Assembly (NCBI GenBank): GCA_033961575.1
Contig: CM066732.1
Coordinates: forward strand, 82,292,687-82,356,686
Direction of reading: 5' to 3'
From: Aselliscus stoliczkanus
Lineage: Eukaryota > Chordata > Mammalia > Chiroptera > Hipposideridae
Length of the DNA stretch: 64,000 bases
Part shown: in pieces, positions 1 through 10,084 of the stretch
Position numbering within the stretch: the first letter of the stretch is position 1
How the letters are laid out: every line of letters begins with the position of its first letter
The notes under the pieces: model-generated
Seen by the model: only the letters and a program-made list of their open reading frames with translations
Told to the model about the DNA's origin: nothing
Database searches by the model: none
Made by a program: the position numbers and the translations under genes

Positions 1-563
1 AGACACTGACGCATTTCTGGAAGGATTACAACATCTAGACTGTATCAAGAACACTGCGTTGTACACCTGACCAAAAGAAAAAAAAAGAAAAAGAAAAAGA
101 ATGTTGCTTGGGATAATGTCACCAAAAAGTGTATGAATGGCATCTGGAAGAAGACACTGAAAAGGTCTGTCGATGACTTTAAAGGATTTCCTAAGGATGA
201 AGAGGTTGCAAATATCAACCAGGCTGTGACTGAGATGGCAAACAACTTGAACCTGGGTGTGGATGAGAATGACATTGAGGAGCTCCTAGAGGTGGTTCCT
301 GAGGAAATGACCAATGAGGAGTTGTTGGAACTGGAACAGGAATGCACAGCTGAAGGAAAGGCATGAGAAAAGGAAACTGCAAAAGACGGAGAAAAAGAAC
401 CCCCAAGAAAATTTACAGTGAAGAGCTCAGTAGAACCTTTTGCAGACTTCAATATTATCTTTAAAAAGTTTAAAAACTTTTTAAAGTTTTAAACACCAAA
501 AGGTTTTCATTAATAAAGAGGTATATTCATGGTGCAATATCTGCTTACAAATTAATCTATGAT
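1..563 (+). pseudogene. Tigger transposase remnant, C-terminal region (part 1)
   Basis: A readable stretch at 133-366 (77 codons from ATG) gives WKKTLKRSVDDFKGF and then EEVANINQAV, DENDIEELLEVVPEEMTNEELLELEQ, an acidic helical region typical of the C-terminus of pogo/Tigger transposases and of the domesticated TIGD proteins. It is not a gene: the reading continues upstream of the ATG only in broken frames, an A-rich tract (about 75-101) interrupts it, a TGA follows at 364, and recognisable but out-of-frame residues (EPPRKFTV) continue to about 420. No DDE catalytic core is in the window. The alternative, a retrocopy of a TIGD gene, is unlikely because the transposon 3' end follows at the expected place. 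Confidence 0.8.
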
Positions 564-578
564 AAAAAAATAAAAACA

Positions 579-1039
579 GGGCCGGCCGAGTGGCGCATTG
601 GTTAAACGCTGGTTTTGGGATGCCAGCGGCCCCGGTTCGGATCCCACATGAGGGCCAGTGACACTGCCCTCTACAGCTAACAACAGCTCCACCTGGAGCT
701 GGGCTGTGTGAGCCCCGGTGATGGTGTGGGCTGCAGCCCCTGCTGCAGTGGGCTGCCATAGGCTGCGGTGAGTGGCCCGCAGCCAGCGTGAGCAGCTGGC
801 AGCCAAGCGTGAGCTGCCAATAGCCGCGATGAGCAACATCCAGAGGCCAGCGACCGATCTGCCTCATCCGGGAAGAGCGCAATGACGATACCAACAGTGA
901 AGCAACTTCCTCCGCAACTAAACTGAAGAACAAGAAGACGGCAACTTGTCTGTTCCCCTTCCCCGATTCCCCAACGCTGTTCCTCTCCACCAATTCCCCA
1001 ATAAAATCTTTAAAAAAAATAAAATAAAATAAAAAATAA
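579..1039 (+). mobile_element. Full-length tRNA-derived SINE (long form), young
   Basis: The head at 579-650 reads as a tRNA-like module: ggccgagtggcgcattgg is an A-box-like segment and ggttcggatcc a B-box-like segment for RNA polymerase III. A unique body of about 300 bp follows, then a tail with ccttccccgattcccc, an AATAAA signal at about 1001 and tcttt before an A-rich end. This is the arrangement of T+ class SINEs, which carry polyadenylation and terminator signals. A target-site duplication aaaaaaataaaaaca lies at 564-578 and 1040-1054. The insertion splits the Tigger transposase. It is nearly identical to the reverse complement of 38455-38905, which points to recent activity. Confidence 0.9.
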
Positions 1040-1072
1040 AAAAAAATAAAAACAAAAAACAAGGAAATCGCC

Positions 1073-1267
1073 ATGGATATATTTCTGAAAAGAGTGACAC
1101 CTCCTCAAGAAGAACCTCAGACAGGTTCTCCAGGAAGTATTCCAGAAGAAGGCGTTGTTATCATAGGAGATGACAGCTCCATGCGTGTTATTTCCCCTGA
1201 AGACCTTACAGTAGGACAAGATCTGGAAATGAAAGGTAGTGATACTGATGATCCTGATCCTGTGTAA
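1073..1267 (+). pseudogene. Tigger transposase remnant, extreme C-terminus (part 2)
   Basis: After the SINE the transposase resumes: a 64-codon open stretch starts MDIFLKRVTPPQEEPQTG and ends in an acidic DTDDPDPV followed by TAA. This is the terminal segment of the same Tigger protein as 1-563, now in a different frame from the 133-366 stretch. The ATG at 1073 corresponds to an internal methionine of the parental protein, so it is not evidence for an independent start. No upstream promoter is apparent and the A-rich SINE end abuts it. Confidence 0.75.
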
Positions 1268-2125
1268 GCCTAGAATAACATGTGTGTTTGTCTTAATTTT
1301 TAACAAAAAAAGTTTAAAAATAAAAAATATATACATCTAAAAAAGCTTACAGAATAAAGATATGAAGAAAATATTTTAATACAGCTGTACTGTGTGTCTG
1401 TTTAAGCTGTGTGATGAGTCAAAAAAATTTTAAAAAATTAAAATTTCTAAAGTAAAAAATTATAGTAATCTAAAGTTAATTTATTATTGGAGAAAAAGTG
1501 TTTTAAGGATTTCGTGGAGCCTAAGTGTTCAGTGTTTATAGTCTACAGTGTACAGGAATGTCTTCCAATTTCACATTCACTCCCCACTCACTCACTGACT
1601 CACCCAGAGCAATCCAGTCCTGCCAGCTCCCTTCATGGTAAGTGTCCTATACAGGTGTGCCATTTTTTGTCTTTTATACCATATTTTTATTGTAACTTTT
1701 CTATGTTTAGGTATGTCTAGATACACAAATACTTACAACTGCCTACAGTATTCAGTACAGTAACCTGCTGTACAGATTTGTAGCCTAGGAGCAACAGGCT
1801 ACACCATCTAGGTTTGTGTGAGCACACTCTCTGATGTTCGCACAATGATAAAATCATCGAACATTGCATTTCTCAGACCCTCTCCCGTTAAGTGATGCAT
1901 GATTGTATTTCCATAAAATATTTAATTAGAGAATCTCTTCTAAGAACGCTAAGTTACATGGCATAAAACAAAATGAAGCATATACAGTGATTTGAAGAAG
2001 TAGTTTGACTCAATGATAATAAGGCAAATACTTTCCTCACAAAGTTAAAGGTGATCTTGTACTGGGATTGGGAGGAAAAGAAAGTTATATTATTACTCCA
2101 TATCAAAACCAAATCTAAAATCTCA

Positions 2126-2250
2126 GGCCGGCCGAGTGGCGCAGTGGTTAAGCGCTGGCTTAGGAAGCCAGCAGCCCCGGTTCAGGTCCCACATATGAGG
2201 GCCAGTGACACTGCCCTCACAAAAAACAAAAAAGAAACAAAAACAAAACA
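2126..2250 (+). mobile_element. Short-form tRNA-derived SINE
   Basis: It starts ggccggccgagtggcgcagt and ends after gagggccagtgacactgccctc at about 2219, followed by an A-rich tail with scattered c and g. It corresponds to only the first ~95 bp of the long SINE at 579-1039, ending exactly where that element continues with tacagctaa. It has pol III-like A and B boxes (gttcaggtccc). A target-site duplication was not obvious. Confidence 0.85.
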
Positions 2251-2276
2251 ATCCAAGAAAAGCATTTAAATATTTA

Positions 2277-2369
2277 GGGCCGGCCGAGTGGTGCGGTGGT
2301 TAAGTGCTGGCTTGGGAAGCCAGCGGCCCCGGTTCGGTCCCACATATGAGGGCCAGTGACACTGCCCTC

Positions 2370-2384
<15 letters not shown>
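2277..2384 (+). mobile_element. Short-form tRNA-derived SINE (second copy)
   Basis: Same 95-bp short form as the copy 30 bp upstream (gggccggccgagtggtgcgg through gacactgccctc), followed by a pure A-tract at about 2370-2384 that passes directly into a TA repeat. The B box is ggttcggtccc with one base missing relative to the long form. Confidence 0.85.
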
Positions 2385-2401
<17 letters not shown>

Positions 2402-2402
2402 T
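2385..2402. repeat. (TA)n microsatellite at a SINE tail
   Basis: A short TA run continues directly from the A-tail of the preceding SINE, consistent with microsatellite birth from a retroposon tail. Confidence 0.85.
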
Positions 2403-4628
2403 GGTTAAAATCTAATCTGTGTTTTTCCTTATTATATCTAATCTGGTCTTCACTGATAAAACAAAACAATATAATATTAGATCTAAGTCAGCTGTTCATG
2501 TAACTAGTTTATTTAATATATTGTTAGTTTGGTTATGTGTGTGTTTTAATTTACACAGAGAAGGTATAATATACTTTTTTCTCGCAGGCTCTCAGATAGA
2601 TTTTAACTCTTAATTTGGAACAATGTATAATAACATATATTTCCAAGAAGGTCAAAACTTTTAATTCCATGATTACCAAGGGAAAGCTGATGAGTGGACT
2701 GTTTAAACACCTTGAGTTTTTATTTAGTTACCTTATTTCTATTGATTCTTGTCTACAAAGACCTTCATTTCTGCATTTCACTTTCACTGTCACACTAATA
2801 ATATGTAAGCACTTTTGCCGCCTTCCAAGAAAAGTAAGGACTTGCCAAGAAGGAACTTAGGAAATTTGATTTTGAAAATAATGTTCCAAATGTACCAATG
2901 CTCTTAACACAGACTGTTTTACTAGACAGATGGACATTTACCTATTCAATTCACTGATCTACACAGAGCTATAAATTTTGAGAGATACTAGCAGGATGAT
3001 GGCCAAATATTTGGCCTTATCTTCATGTTGTCAAATAAGAAAATGACAATGCTTATTCTGAAAATATTCTCATGTGATTTATTTTTGCTTCAATCTCTTA
3101 ATTTACAAAATGAAATTATTTTTCTAGTTGATGCATGTGTTGATTCCAAGGAGAACATTACACTGGTTTCTTGGAACATTATAATCATGTTTGTGTATTT
3201 GACATGACTTAATTAATAACCACTCATACATGATACTGGGTGTCAAATGCCTTGCATATGCTTTCTCCTAACACACTAAACCAGCTATGCAAATAAACAG
3301 ATTTAATGAGATACATGTGATTATTTTGGGAAGCATGAAATTTTAAGCATAAGGCATAATACTTAGTAAAACTAAATATTATGTATTAAATATTTGTAGA
3401 TCATTTAAAAATAACTAGATAATAACTTGTGATTTTTAAATAAGTTGTAGTGTAGAAATTTATTTTTCAGGTTTGAGTCTGTATTTTAAGTAGTCTTCCT
3501 TTAAACCAATGTGCTTATTCAACTTAAAAAATTAATGGAAAAATCAACGATGTGTTTCTACACACTCATGCACAAATTTTCCAAAATAGAAGTATCAAAG
3601 CCTTAAGGAGATTTCATTTTCCCTCCCAGATATTTTGTGGAAAATAGATTGTTTTTTGTCTGCATAAGTGAAAGAAAAATCAAAGAATAATGTTTGTGAC
3701 ATATAAATATTTAAGTGATAAGAAAGTCTTCACAATGACTTCATGTACTATCACATTAGACTGTCTAAAAGTATAAGCATCCTGTGAGAGCTTTCAAGTT
3801 AGAACCGTTTCCCTTTTGGATGTTTTGCTATAATTGTGATGAATGGCCAGCTAGAGCAATAGTTCAAAAATAGAACTTAAATTTAATTAGCCAATGAAAA
3901 GTCTAAGTGCTGCCATCATATTTCATGACTACAGTCAGTTCCTAATTTATCGTATAGTTATGGGAAGGAGCCCTTTATTCATATATAAATTAATATGCAA
4001 TATTTTAAGTGCCAATCAACATGTTCCATAATTAGTATTCTTTAATAAAATAAACATAACAATAGCAAGATACAATTTGCTGACATGCCTGTATCTGTAA
4101 TGATGCTTAATCCATGAGGTTTGAATCCATTGATTCCACTTCCAGCTGGTAAACTTGCAATTTTTTTTTTTTAACTCTGCATATAAGACAAAGGACAAGG
4201 GATTTAAAATGGCAATGCATCACTACATGACCTACGCCTAGCAACATCTCTCACCGCTCCAAATGGTCCCTACATGTAGTTCTCATACATTAGATTCTTG
4301 TTATTTCACTGGCACGCTTTTCATGGTGTTCCTCTGCTGAGGCTCTCTTTGGTTTCTAATTCACTTGACTAATTCTTAGTCATACAGTAAAACATGGCCA
4401 AAATGCACCTGGAGTAAATCCTCTCTGATACTTCTACACTGTTGTATTCTAACTGGTCTTATCTTCTTGCCAGCCACAGAACCTAGGCTAACTTCTAATA
4501 TGGGATTATAAATTATGTTTCTATTCACAGCACACCATGAATTGAAAACAAATAATTCATTTTTCTTAGTGTTTTTACTGTGGTTGTATATATACTGGTT
4601 TAATAAACATATATAATGGTTTTACATA
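2403..4628. other. AT-rich DNA, no gene or repeat recognised
   Basis: About 2.2 kb of AT-rich sequence. The open stretches at 2419-2613, 2615-2860, 3025-3207 and, on the other strand, 4016-4198 are 60-81 codons long, low in complexity and resemble no family I know. They are what chance gives in such composition. No splice-site pair, promoter or RNA fold was convincing. Confidence 0.55.
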
Positions 4629-4630
4629 TA

Positions 4631-4712
4631 TTGGGTTGTCGGAAAAGTCATGACGCGTTTTTGCAATGAAAAACATAAAAAAAAATACATCATGACTTTT
4701 CTGAGAACCCAA
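4631..4712. mobile_element. Mariner-type miniature hairpin element (MITE), copy 1
   Basis: An 82-bp near-palindrome: the left arm begins ttgggttgtcggaaaagtca, and the right arm ends catgacttttctgagaaccc followed by aa, its imperfect reverse complement. TA dinucleotides lie on both sides (4629-4630 and 4713-4714), as for Tc1/mariner insertions. There is no coding capacity. Two related copies lie at 9214-9291 and 25947-26027. Confidence 0.85.
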
Positions 4713-4753
4713 TATAATATACACAGTGGATATACATACACACTCACACACAC

Positions 4754-5314
4754 TGAGGTCTGACAATTAAGTTTGCAAACTGTTGCAATGATGTTGCTAA
4801 ATGTTTTTTGATATCAGAGGGATTATTCATTATGAATTTGTATCAATTGGACAAATAGTTAACCAAGTTTACTATTGGGAAGTGCTGAAAAAGCTGCATG
4901 AAAAAGTTCACCTGAACTTTTCAGCAACAATTCATGGCTCTTGCATCACGACACACAGCTCACACAGCACTTTCTGTGAGGGAGTTTTTAGCCAGTAAAC
5001 AGATAACTGTATAGGAATACTCTCCCTACACACCTGATATGGCCACCAATGACTTCTTTCTATACCTGAAAACACAGGAAATATTGAAAGGAAGACATTT
5101 TGATAAAATTCAGGACATTAAGGGTAATACAATGAGAGCTCTAATGGCCATTCCAGAAAAGAGTTCCAAAATTGTTTTGAAGGGTAGATTAGGCGCTGGT
5201 GTCAGTGCATAGCTTCCCAAGGGGAGTGCTTCGAAGGTGACCATAGTGATATTCAGCAATGAGGTATGTAGCACTTTTTCTAGGATGAGTTTTTGAACTT
5301 AATTGTCAGACCTT
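4754..5314 (+). mobile_element. Internally deleted mariner transposon
   Basis: The left end reads gaggtctgacaattaagttt and the right end carries its reverse complement (gaacttaattgtcagacctt), giving terminal inverted repeats of about 25 bp. Roughly 560 bp lie between them, against about 1.3 kb for complete mariners, so the 5' half of the transposase is missing. This family is distinct from the ttgggttgtcgg hairpins, judged by its different termini. Confidence 0.85.
4801..5240 (+). pseudogene. Mariner transposase remnant, C-terminal half
   Basis: A 65-codon open stretch (4801-4998) contains RGIIHYEFVSIGQIVNQVYY, a conserved region of mariner transposases lying between the catalytic acidic residues. 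Further readable pieces follow in shifted frames: a segment ending NDFFLYLKT, then EILKGRHFDKIQDI and the terminal basic stretch. Stops and frameshifts make it inactive. The N-terminal helix-turn-helix DNA-binding part is absent. Confidence 0.8.
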
Positions 5315-5914
5315 GCATGTCTAGATACCAGCTCTGTTAATTAGGAATATTTAGGAAAACAGAAATCACTGTATGCCTTCCACACTGAAAAAAATCTGAG
5401 AGCGTTAGATGCTTCCAAAAATGTTGTAAGGACAGGAAAATGAAATCAAAAAGGCTGATCCAGCTAGTTTTAATGAAATTGGTAGTTTTAGGAATTACAG
5501 GAAAACCACCAATAAGGTCACAGCTATCTGCAGAATTAAGGCAGGTGATTTTTTTAAGATGCTCCTGTGGAATGCATGTCTGTCAGTACTCATGAGCACA
5601 CCCACCCTGCTGTAGGTTACACTAGTGTGACTTTTGCTTCTTTTCTTCCTTCCAGATCTTAAATGAATATCTGGCAGAATCTAACCTAGAATCCTGGTAG
5701 CAAGGACTCTGAGAGCATAGTTCCTAATCTTTCATTTCTTGTGATAATGCACAGAAGAGGGACAATGCTACTGAGGTGCCAGGAGACAGTCAGGCACATT
5801 CCACAGCCTTGGCTGTAAGCATATCTACAGCTCCTTCTATTCACACTTACATTCATACTTACATAATAATTACACATACAACATCAGCATTCTTCACTAG
5901 TAGGATGTAAAATA

Positions 5915-6328
5915 CAGTAGTCCTTTTTATCTGTGGTTTCACTTTCTATAGTTTCAGTTAACTGAAGTCAATCATGGTCCAAAAATATTAAAAGGAAAAT
6001 TCCAGAAATAAGCAATTTATAAGTTTTAAATTGCATGCCATTCTGTATAGTGTGATATAATCTCACGCTGTCCTGCTCCATCCCACCAGGACGTGAATCA
6101 TCCCTGGTCCAGTGTCTCCATATTGTCCATACAGTACAATAAGATATTTTGAGAGAGACCACATTCACATAAATTTGATTACAGTACCTAATTTATAAAT
6201 TAAACTTTATCATAGGTATGTGTGTATAAATAAACTTAGTATATATAGGTTTTCTTATACTGTCTGTGATTTTAGGCATCCACTGGGTGTCTTGGAACGT
6301 ATCCCCTGCAGGTAAGGCGGGGTTACTG
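5915..6328. mobile_element. Non-autonomous Tigger-like DNA transposon
   Basis: The left end is cagtagtcctttttatctgt, the right end is the inverted match ggtaaggcggggttactg, and TA flanks both sides (5913-5914, 6329-6330). The interior (aaaatattaaaaggaaaattccagaaataa and the block with ccatcccaccaggacgtgaat) is the non-coding 5' part familiar from Tigger/MER2-group elements, joined directly to the 3' end (gcatccactgggtgtcttgg). The transposase is absent: this is a 414-bp deletion derivative. Confidence 0.8.
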
Positions 6329-6334
6329 TATCTA

Positions 6335-8870
6335 TTAAACAAATGAAGACATGCTGTCCCTTGCCAACCCCAAACTAAACAGTGCATTCACCTGTGGTTC
6401 TGTAGCAACTGAGCTATGAGCATGCTCATGTCTAAAAGGACACAGGAATGGAGTGAAGATAAAACTGAAAAGGATCTGTACGTTCACCTGTCTCCAAAGC
6501 AGCAGTGACTTTCAATAAAGGGGAGTAAGCAATCTCAAAGTGAGAGTTCTGGAACACAAACACCTTGACTTCACTCTCTCCCTCCTCCAGGTCTTTTGCC
6601 AAGACTCTTCTATTGAATGAAACCAGCTAGGAATCAGAGATTGCTGATGTGGCTTCTACCATTCAGTACTCCAGAACAGAGGGAAGAGTGGAGACAGTGC
6701 AGAGTAGAACAGGAGAAGCACATGAAGATACCTAAGGCTAATCACTGATGCAAATACGGAGCACTGGAGCACACTGTACTTCCGCGTTCGTTCAATGTCA
6801 TACAGATTCAGGTGGCAGTCTCAGCATGCAGTTTGGTGAAAGCATTGCTGATTTCAGAGGACCTATTATTCTTTGAAAAATAAAATTTTTAGGCCAACAG
6901 TATTTAATCCTGTGGAAATGGGAAGCGACATTGGCGACTGGGTTATTAGAATCGATAGAGAGGCACTCCCACGTGTACCTTAGGTCCTGGACTCGTATTT
7001 TTCAGTTATAGGAGAAAGAAAACCATTTATTAGCTGCTTGCTCAGAGCATATACTGTATTTTGTAGGACATCCCTTCACTCTGAATAAGCATATTAATAA
7101 AATCTTTAATAGGTCAATCCACCATTCCATAAGGTCAATAATTTCTGCTTGATAGAGCATATATTGGTAACACCTCTGGAAGTTAGAGAGTGAACCAACT
7201 GCCTTACTAATTCTGCTCTATAGTTTACTTTCTTGGCTGCGAGTAATATTATATGTGATACTATTATCTTCTGCCTTTACCTTAGGCTTATTTCTACAGA
7301 AAGCAATGGACATATTTGTTAGAAATATGTATAATAACAGGGGATTTACTGGGCCCTAGGCTGTTCAGAAGAAGAAGAATATGGTGTAATATCTAGTTTA
7401 TACTACAGGTCAGTGACTCATCTGTCAATGTATGTGTGTGCTGCCAAGATAAAAATTCAGTGATTTCAGTTGCATGGTATCTAGTCAGATTCTTATCAGG
7501 AGATCAACCTATCTCCTGACTGAGCTTACCATTTCTCAATTCTACCTGCAGTGTGCTGGCTTCAGTACAGAATGCTAGAGAATATCTCACTGAGAGAAAA
7601 CTTGTCACTGCATGGAGGTTTATGGTGACCAGCTGAAGAACTTATCAGTCCCCACAGCTTGCTGAGATGGAAAAGTTCCTTTCAGATCATAAATATGCCT
7701 TAATGTGGGTATGCTGTTTCTTTTCCCATACAACTGAATAAAATGGATAGAATAAAACTAAACATACTCACTCACACCATAGATTGGATTAAACTTAATT
7801 TATCTTACTGTTCTAAAATGGAAAAAAACCTCAAGATGTACCTCTGGACAGTTAAACTTTGGTACTGGTTAATCTTCTGAAATATCATCCAACCCTTTTT
7901 GAGGGAAGTAAAAAAAAAATAGAGGATTCAGGCTCAGTTTCTCCTGAATATGTTTTAGAAGTAAGATGTCTCGTGGCAAAAAGATAATATGCAAAGCTAT
8001 TAAAAAATTAAACACCTCATTACTACTACAGCAGAATTAATAAATTATTAATACACAGCCTTCACTATACAAACTTAGATTACACCCAGATGATAACCAA
8101 GGTGAGCAATATCAAATATTTGATTTTTAAAATTAAGTAAAAAGAAAACAGGGTGTAAATTATACCAAAACAAACAAACAAACAAACATTAAGTACATTG
8201 GAATATTCCAGTTGATTATCATAGTAGTAACTATCAAATTGGTTTATTAACATAGCCCTCTGCAAAATCTAGTGTAGCTCTAATAATTTATCTTCTTTAA
8301 CTGGGTAGAAAAAAGCCACATGGGGCTCAGTCTCTGGTTATTATTCATGTTTACTACATTTATTCCATTCTAAAAGAAGAAAAGATTAAGACAAACTTCT
8401 AGACAAGAGGCAATACCAACATTCACGATTCAGTTACAACAAACACAGAATGTCATGTTCACCATGCACTCAATATGATTTCACACACACACACAAAGTT
8501 GCAAAAGTTGGGGAAGGTAAACTGTAGAAATGTGAGATTCAAAAGAGGAGCTTCTGGAAGAAGATGAGCGGCTAGAGACATGCCTTAACTCCACTTCTTT
8601 TTGATACACTTAAAATACAGCACAGGTATAAAGTACAAACTCCAAAGGGTAAAGGCGAGAGATAAAATCAAAGGAGTCAATAAAAGTTATCTGTCTTTAT
8701 CCTTTGCCTTTTGCAAAGACTGAACACAGGTGAATGATAAGTTACTGACTTTTCAGAACAAACAACTTCTCAGAACTTTTGAGACGACGTGAGTTCCTAC
8801 ATGGGTATAAACTGATGGAAACAAAATAAATTTTCTTGCCAAATCCCAAAGGTGCTCAGGAAGTGTGTAG
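6335..8870. other. No gene or clear repeat recognised
   Basis: About 2.5 kb of mixed-composition unique-looking DNA. Open stretches here are only about 60 codons (for example 6193-6387 and 8080-8265, both minus strand) and the first overlaps a Tigger end. A short (aaac)n run sits at about 8169-8187. Nothing else stands out. Confidence 0.5.
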
Positions 8871-8875
8871 GAACC

Positions 8876-8974
8876 AAAGCTGAGTAGTTGTAACACAGAC
8901 TGTTTGTTCTTCATGACCAAAAATATGTCCTACTTGGACCTTTAAACAAAAAAGTTTGCCAACCTTTGGTCTAA
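8876..8974. mobile_element. hAT-type DNA transposon fragment
   Basis: The segment ctgagtagttgtaacacaga through aagtttgccaacctttggtc matches one end of a very common mammalian non-autonomous hAT family (complete copies begin caggggtcggcaaac). A longer copy of the same family lies at 33405-33622. I do not trust my memory for the exact subfamily name. Confidence 0.6.
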
Positions 8975-9155
8975 ATAAATGAATAAGAGGGACCCAAACT
9001 GAGGTTTACTTACCTAAAAGAAGGATGAAAACAATAAAAGGACCGACTGAAAATAGGGGATAAAGTACAATTCTACATACTATACAGTGAGAGTCTCCAA
9101 ACTCCTTCCCGTCCTCCACTTAAAACACCAATTCAGATTAATATACCTACATAGG

Positions 9156-9158
<3 letters not shown>

Positions 9159-9213
<55 letters not shown>
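9159..9213. repeat. (AT)n microsatellite, left arm
   Basis: A pure AT dinucleotide run of about 55 bp immediately left of a mariner hairpin. Confidence 0.95.
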
Positions 9214-9217
<4 letters not shown>

Positions 9218-9288
9218 GTTGTCGGAAATGTTATGACGTATTTTTTTCTATGTTTTTTATTGCAAAAATGTGTCATGACTTTTCCGAC

Positions 9289-9291
<3 letters not shown>
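9214..9291. mobile_element. Mariner-type MITE, copy 2, inside an AT microsatellite
   Basis: A near-palindrome of about 78 bp: the left arm contains gttgtcggaaatgttatgac, the right arm gtcatgacttttccgacaac. It belongs to the same family as 4631-4712, though the outermost bases have diverged. AT repeats on both sides give TA at either junction, so the exact boundary is ambiguous by a few bases. Confidence 0.85.

Positions 9292-9334
<43 letters not shown>
9292..9334. repeat. (AT)n microsatellite, right arm
   Basis: A pure AT run of about 43 bp right of the hairpin. With the left run it forms a 175-bp self-complementary tract. Confidence 0.95.
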
Positions 9335-9339
<5 letters not shown>

Positions 9340-9439
9340 TTGACAAAATGAGTACTTCAGGTTTTATTTTTCAATAAAACAAATTGGTCCAACAGTTCTA
9401 TATACAAAATTAACCAATTTTCTGATTAATGAAAAAGGC

Positions 9440-10065
9440 ACACAAATTAATCCTTCCGGGAAGTTTCCTCCCTGATGCCCTTTGGTCCCAATGCACACCC
9501 TGGGCATGTCTCTGGTGTGCACATCCCTCTTGGCAGAAATAAAGATGTCTCACCAGCCTCATGGCTCTAACAACAGTAGGACATGCTCCACATTCTACAT
9601 GTTCTTAAAAACAACCAGGTTGGCAGGCAGGGACTTTGACAGGGCAGTTGCTGAGCCTCCAGCCATGAAGGAATCTCTGCTAGCACCTAGTTGGAAAAGT
9701 TCATCAAGGGAACGTGGCTGCCAGTTGACCTGGGAGCTGGACATGGCCAATCAGAGACTCCTGGAAGACTCTAGGAGTTACTTCAGGAATGCAGCTCTTA
9801 GAGAGTAATGTGTTACTGAGACCATCTGGACTGTATGTGTGACTGAACCCCAGTAAGGCCTCCATATAAACTTTTAAGATTCTGGCAGGTGGGTGAGGAA
9901 AACTACTCATCTTGGAGCTACCCAAAGCAAGCTTATATGTAAATTTGCTTGCTTATTAAAACTGCCACCTACCAATGAGAAGTGGTCTCCTTCTTTTTTC
10001 TGTCTCTCCTTGGCCTCCACATATGTGGGTCAGTTTCAAACTTCACCCAGGGGATTTGCAAGATT
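9440..10065 (+). mobile_element. Possible 5' LTR of an endogenous retrovirus
   Basis: The sequence upstream of a gag-like region has LTR-like layout: a TATA-like catataaac at about 9864, an ATTAAA signal at about 9955, and a pyrimidine-rich stretch just after (ccttcttttttctgtctctc) as in U5. The open stretch at 9482-9808 (108 codons) lies in the U3-like part and has no known homologue. I could not fix the TG...CA boundaries or a primer-binding site, so the LTR call is an inference from position and layout. Confidence 0.5.
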
Positions 10066-10084
10066 GGGAAGCAACACTAGGTGA

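Larger units (their letters stand above)
1..1904 (+). mobile_element. Tigger (pogo-type) DNA transposon, 3' half, split by a SINE
   Basis: The window opens inside a Tigger-like element and runs to its 3' end. The left part encodes the acidic C-terminal region of a pogo/Tigger transposase, and the part after the SINE encodes its last segment (starting MDIFLKRVTPPQEEP). Then come about 600 bp of A/T-rich 3' non-coding sequence and a terminal block (roughly 1790-1904) with the cctaggagcaacaggcta and cgcacaatgataaaatcat type motifs I associate with Tigger3/4-like ends. The element appears to end at 1904 followed by TA, the expected target site. The 5' end lies outside the window. The subfamily is uncertain, the superfamily is not. 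Confidence 0.85.

Noticed and set aside
579..650. Functional tRNA gene in SINE heads
   Set aside because: A and B boxes are present but the cloverleaf is not complete and the sequence continues as SINE.
481..1074. 197-codon minus-strand reading rich in CRGQCHWPSCGIRTGA
   Set aside because: This is the antisense of a SINE; the same residues appear from the SINE copies at 38455 and 59039.
8453..8500. CRISPR-like short repeats or other array
   Set aside because: Only a short (ca)n run. No spaced repeats were seen in the window and the genome is mammalian.
9482..9808. 108-codon open frame as host gene
   Set aside because: Falls in a putative retroviral LTR region, with no similarity or promoter/exon structure to support a gene.
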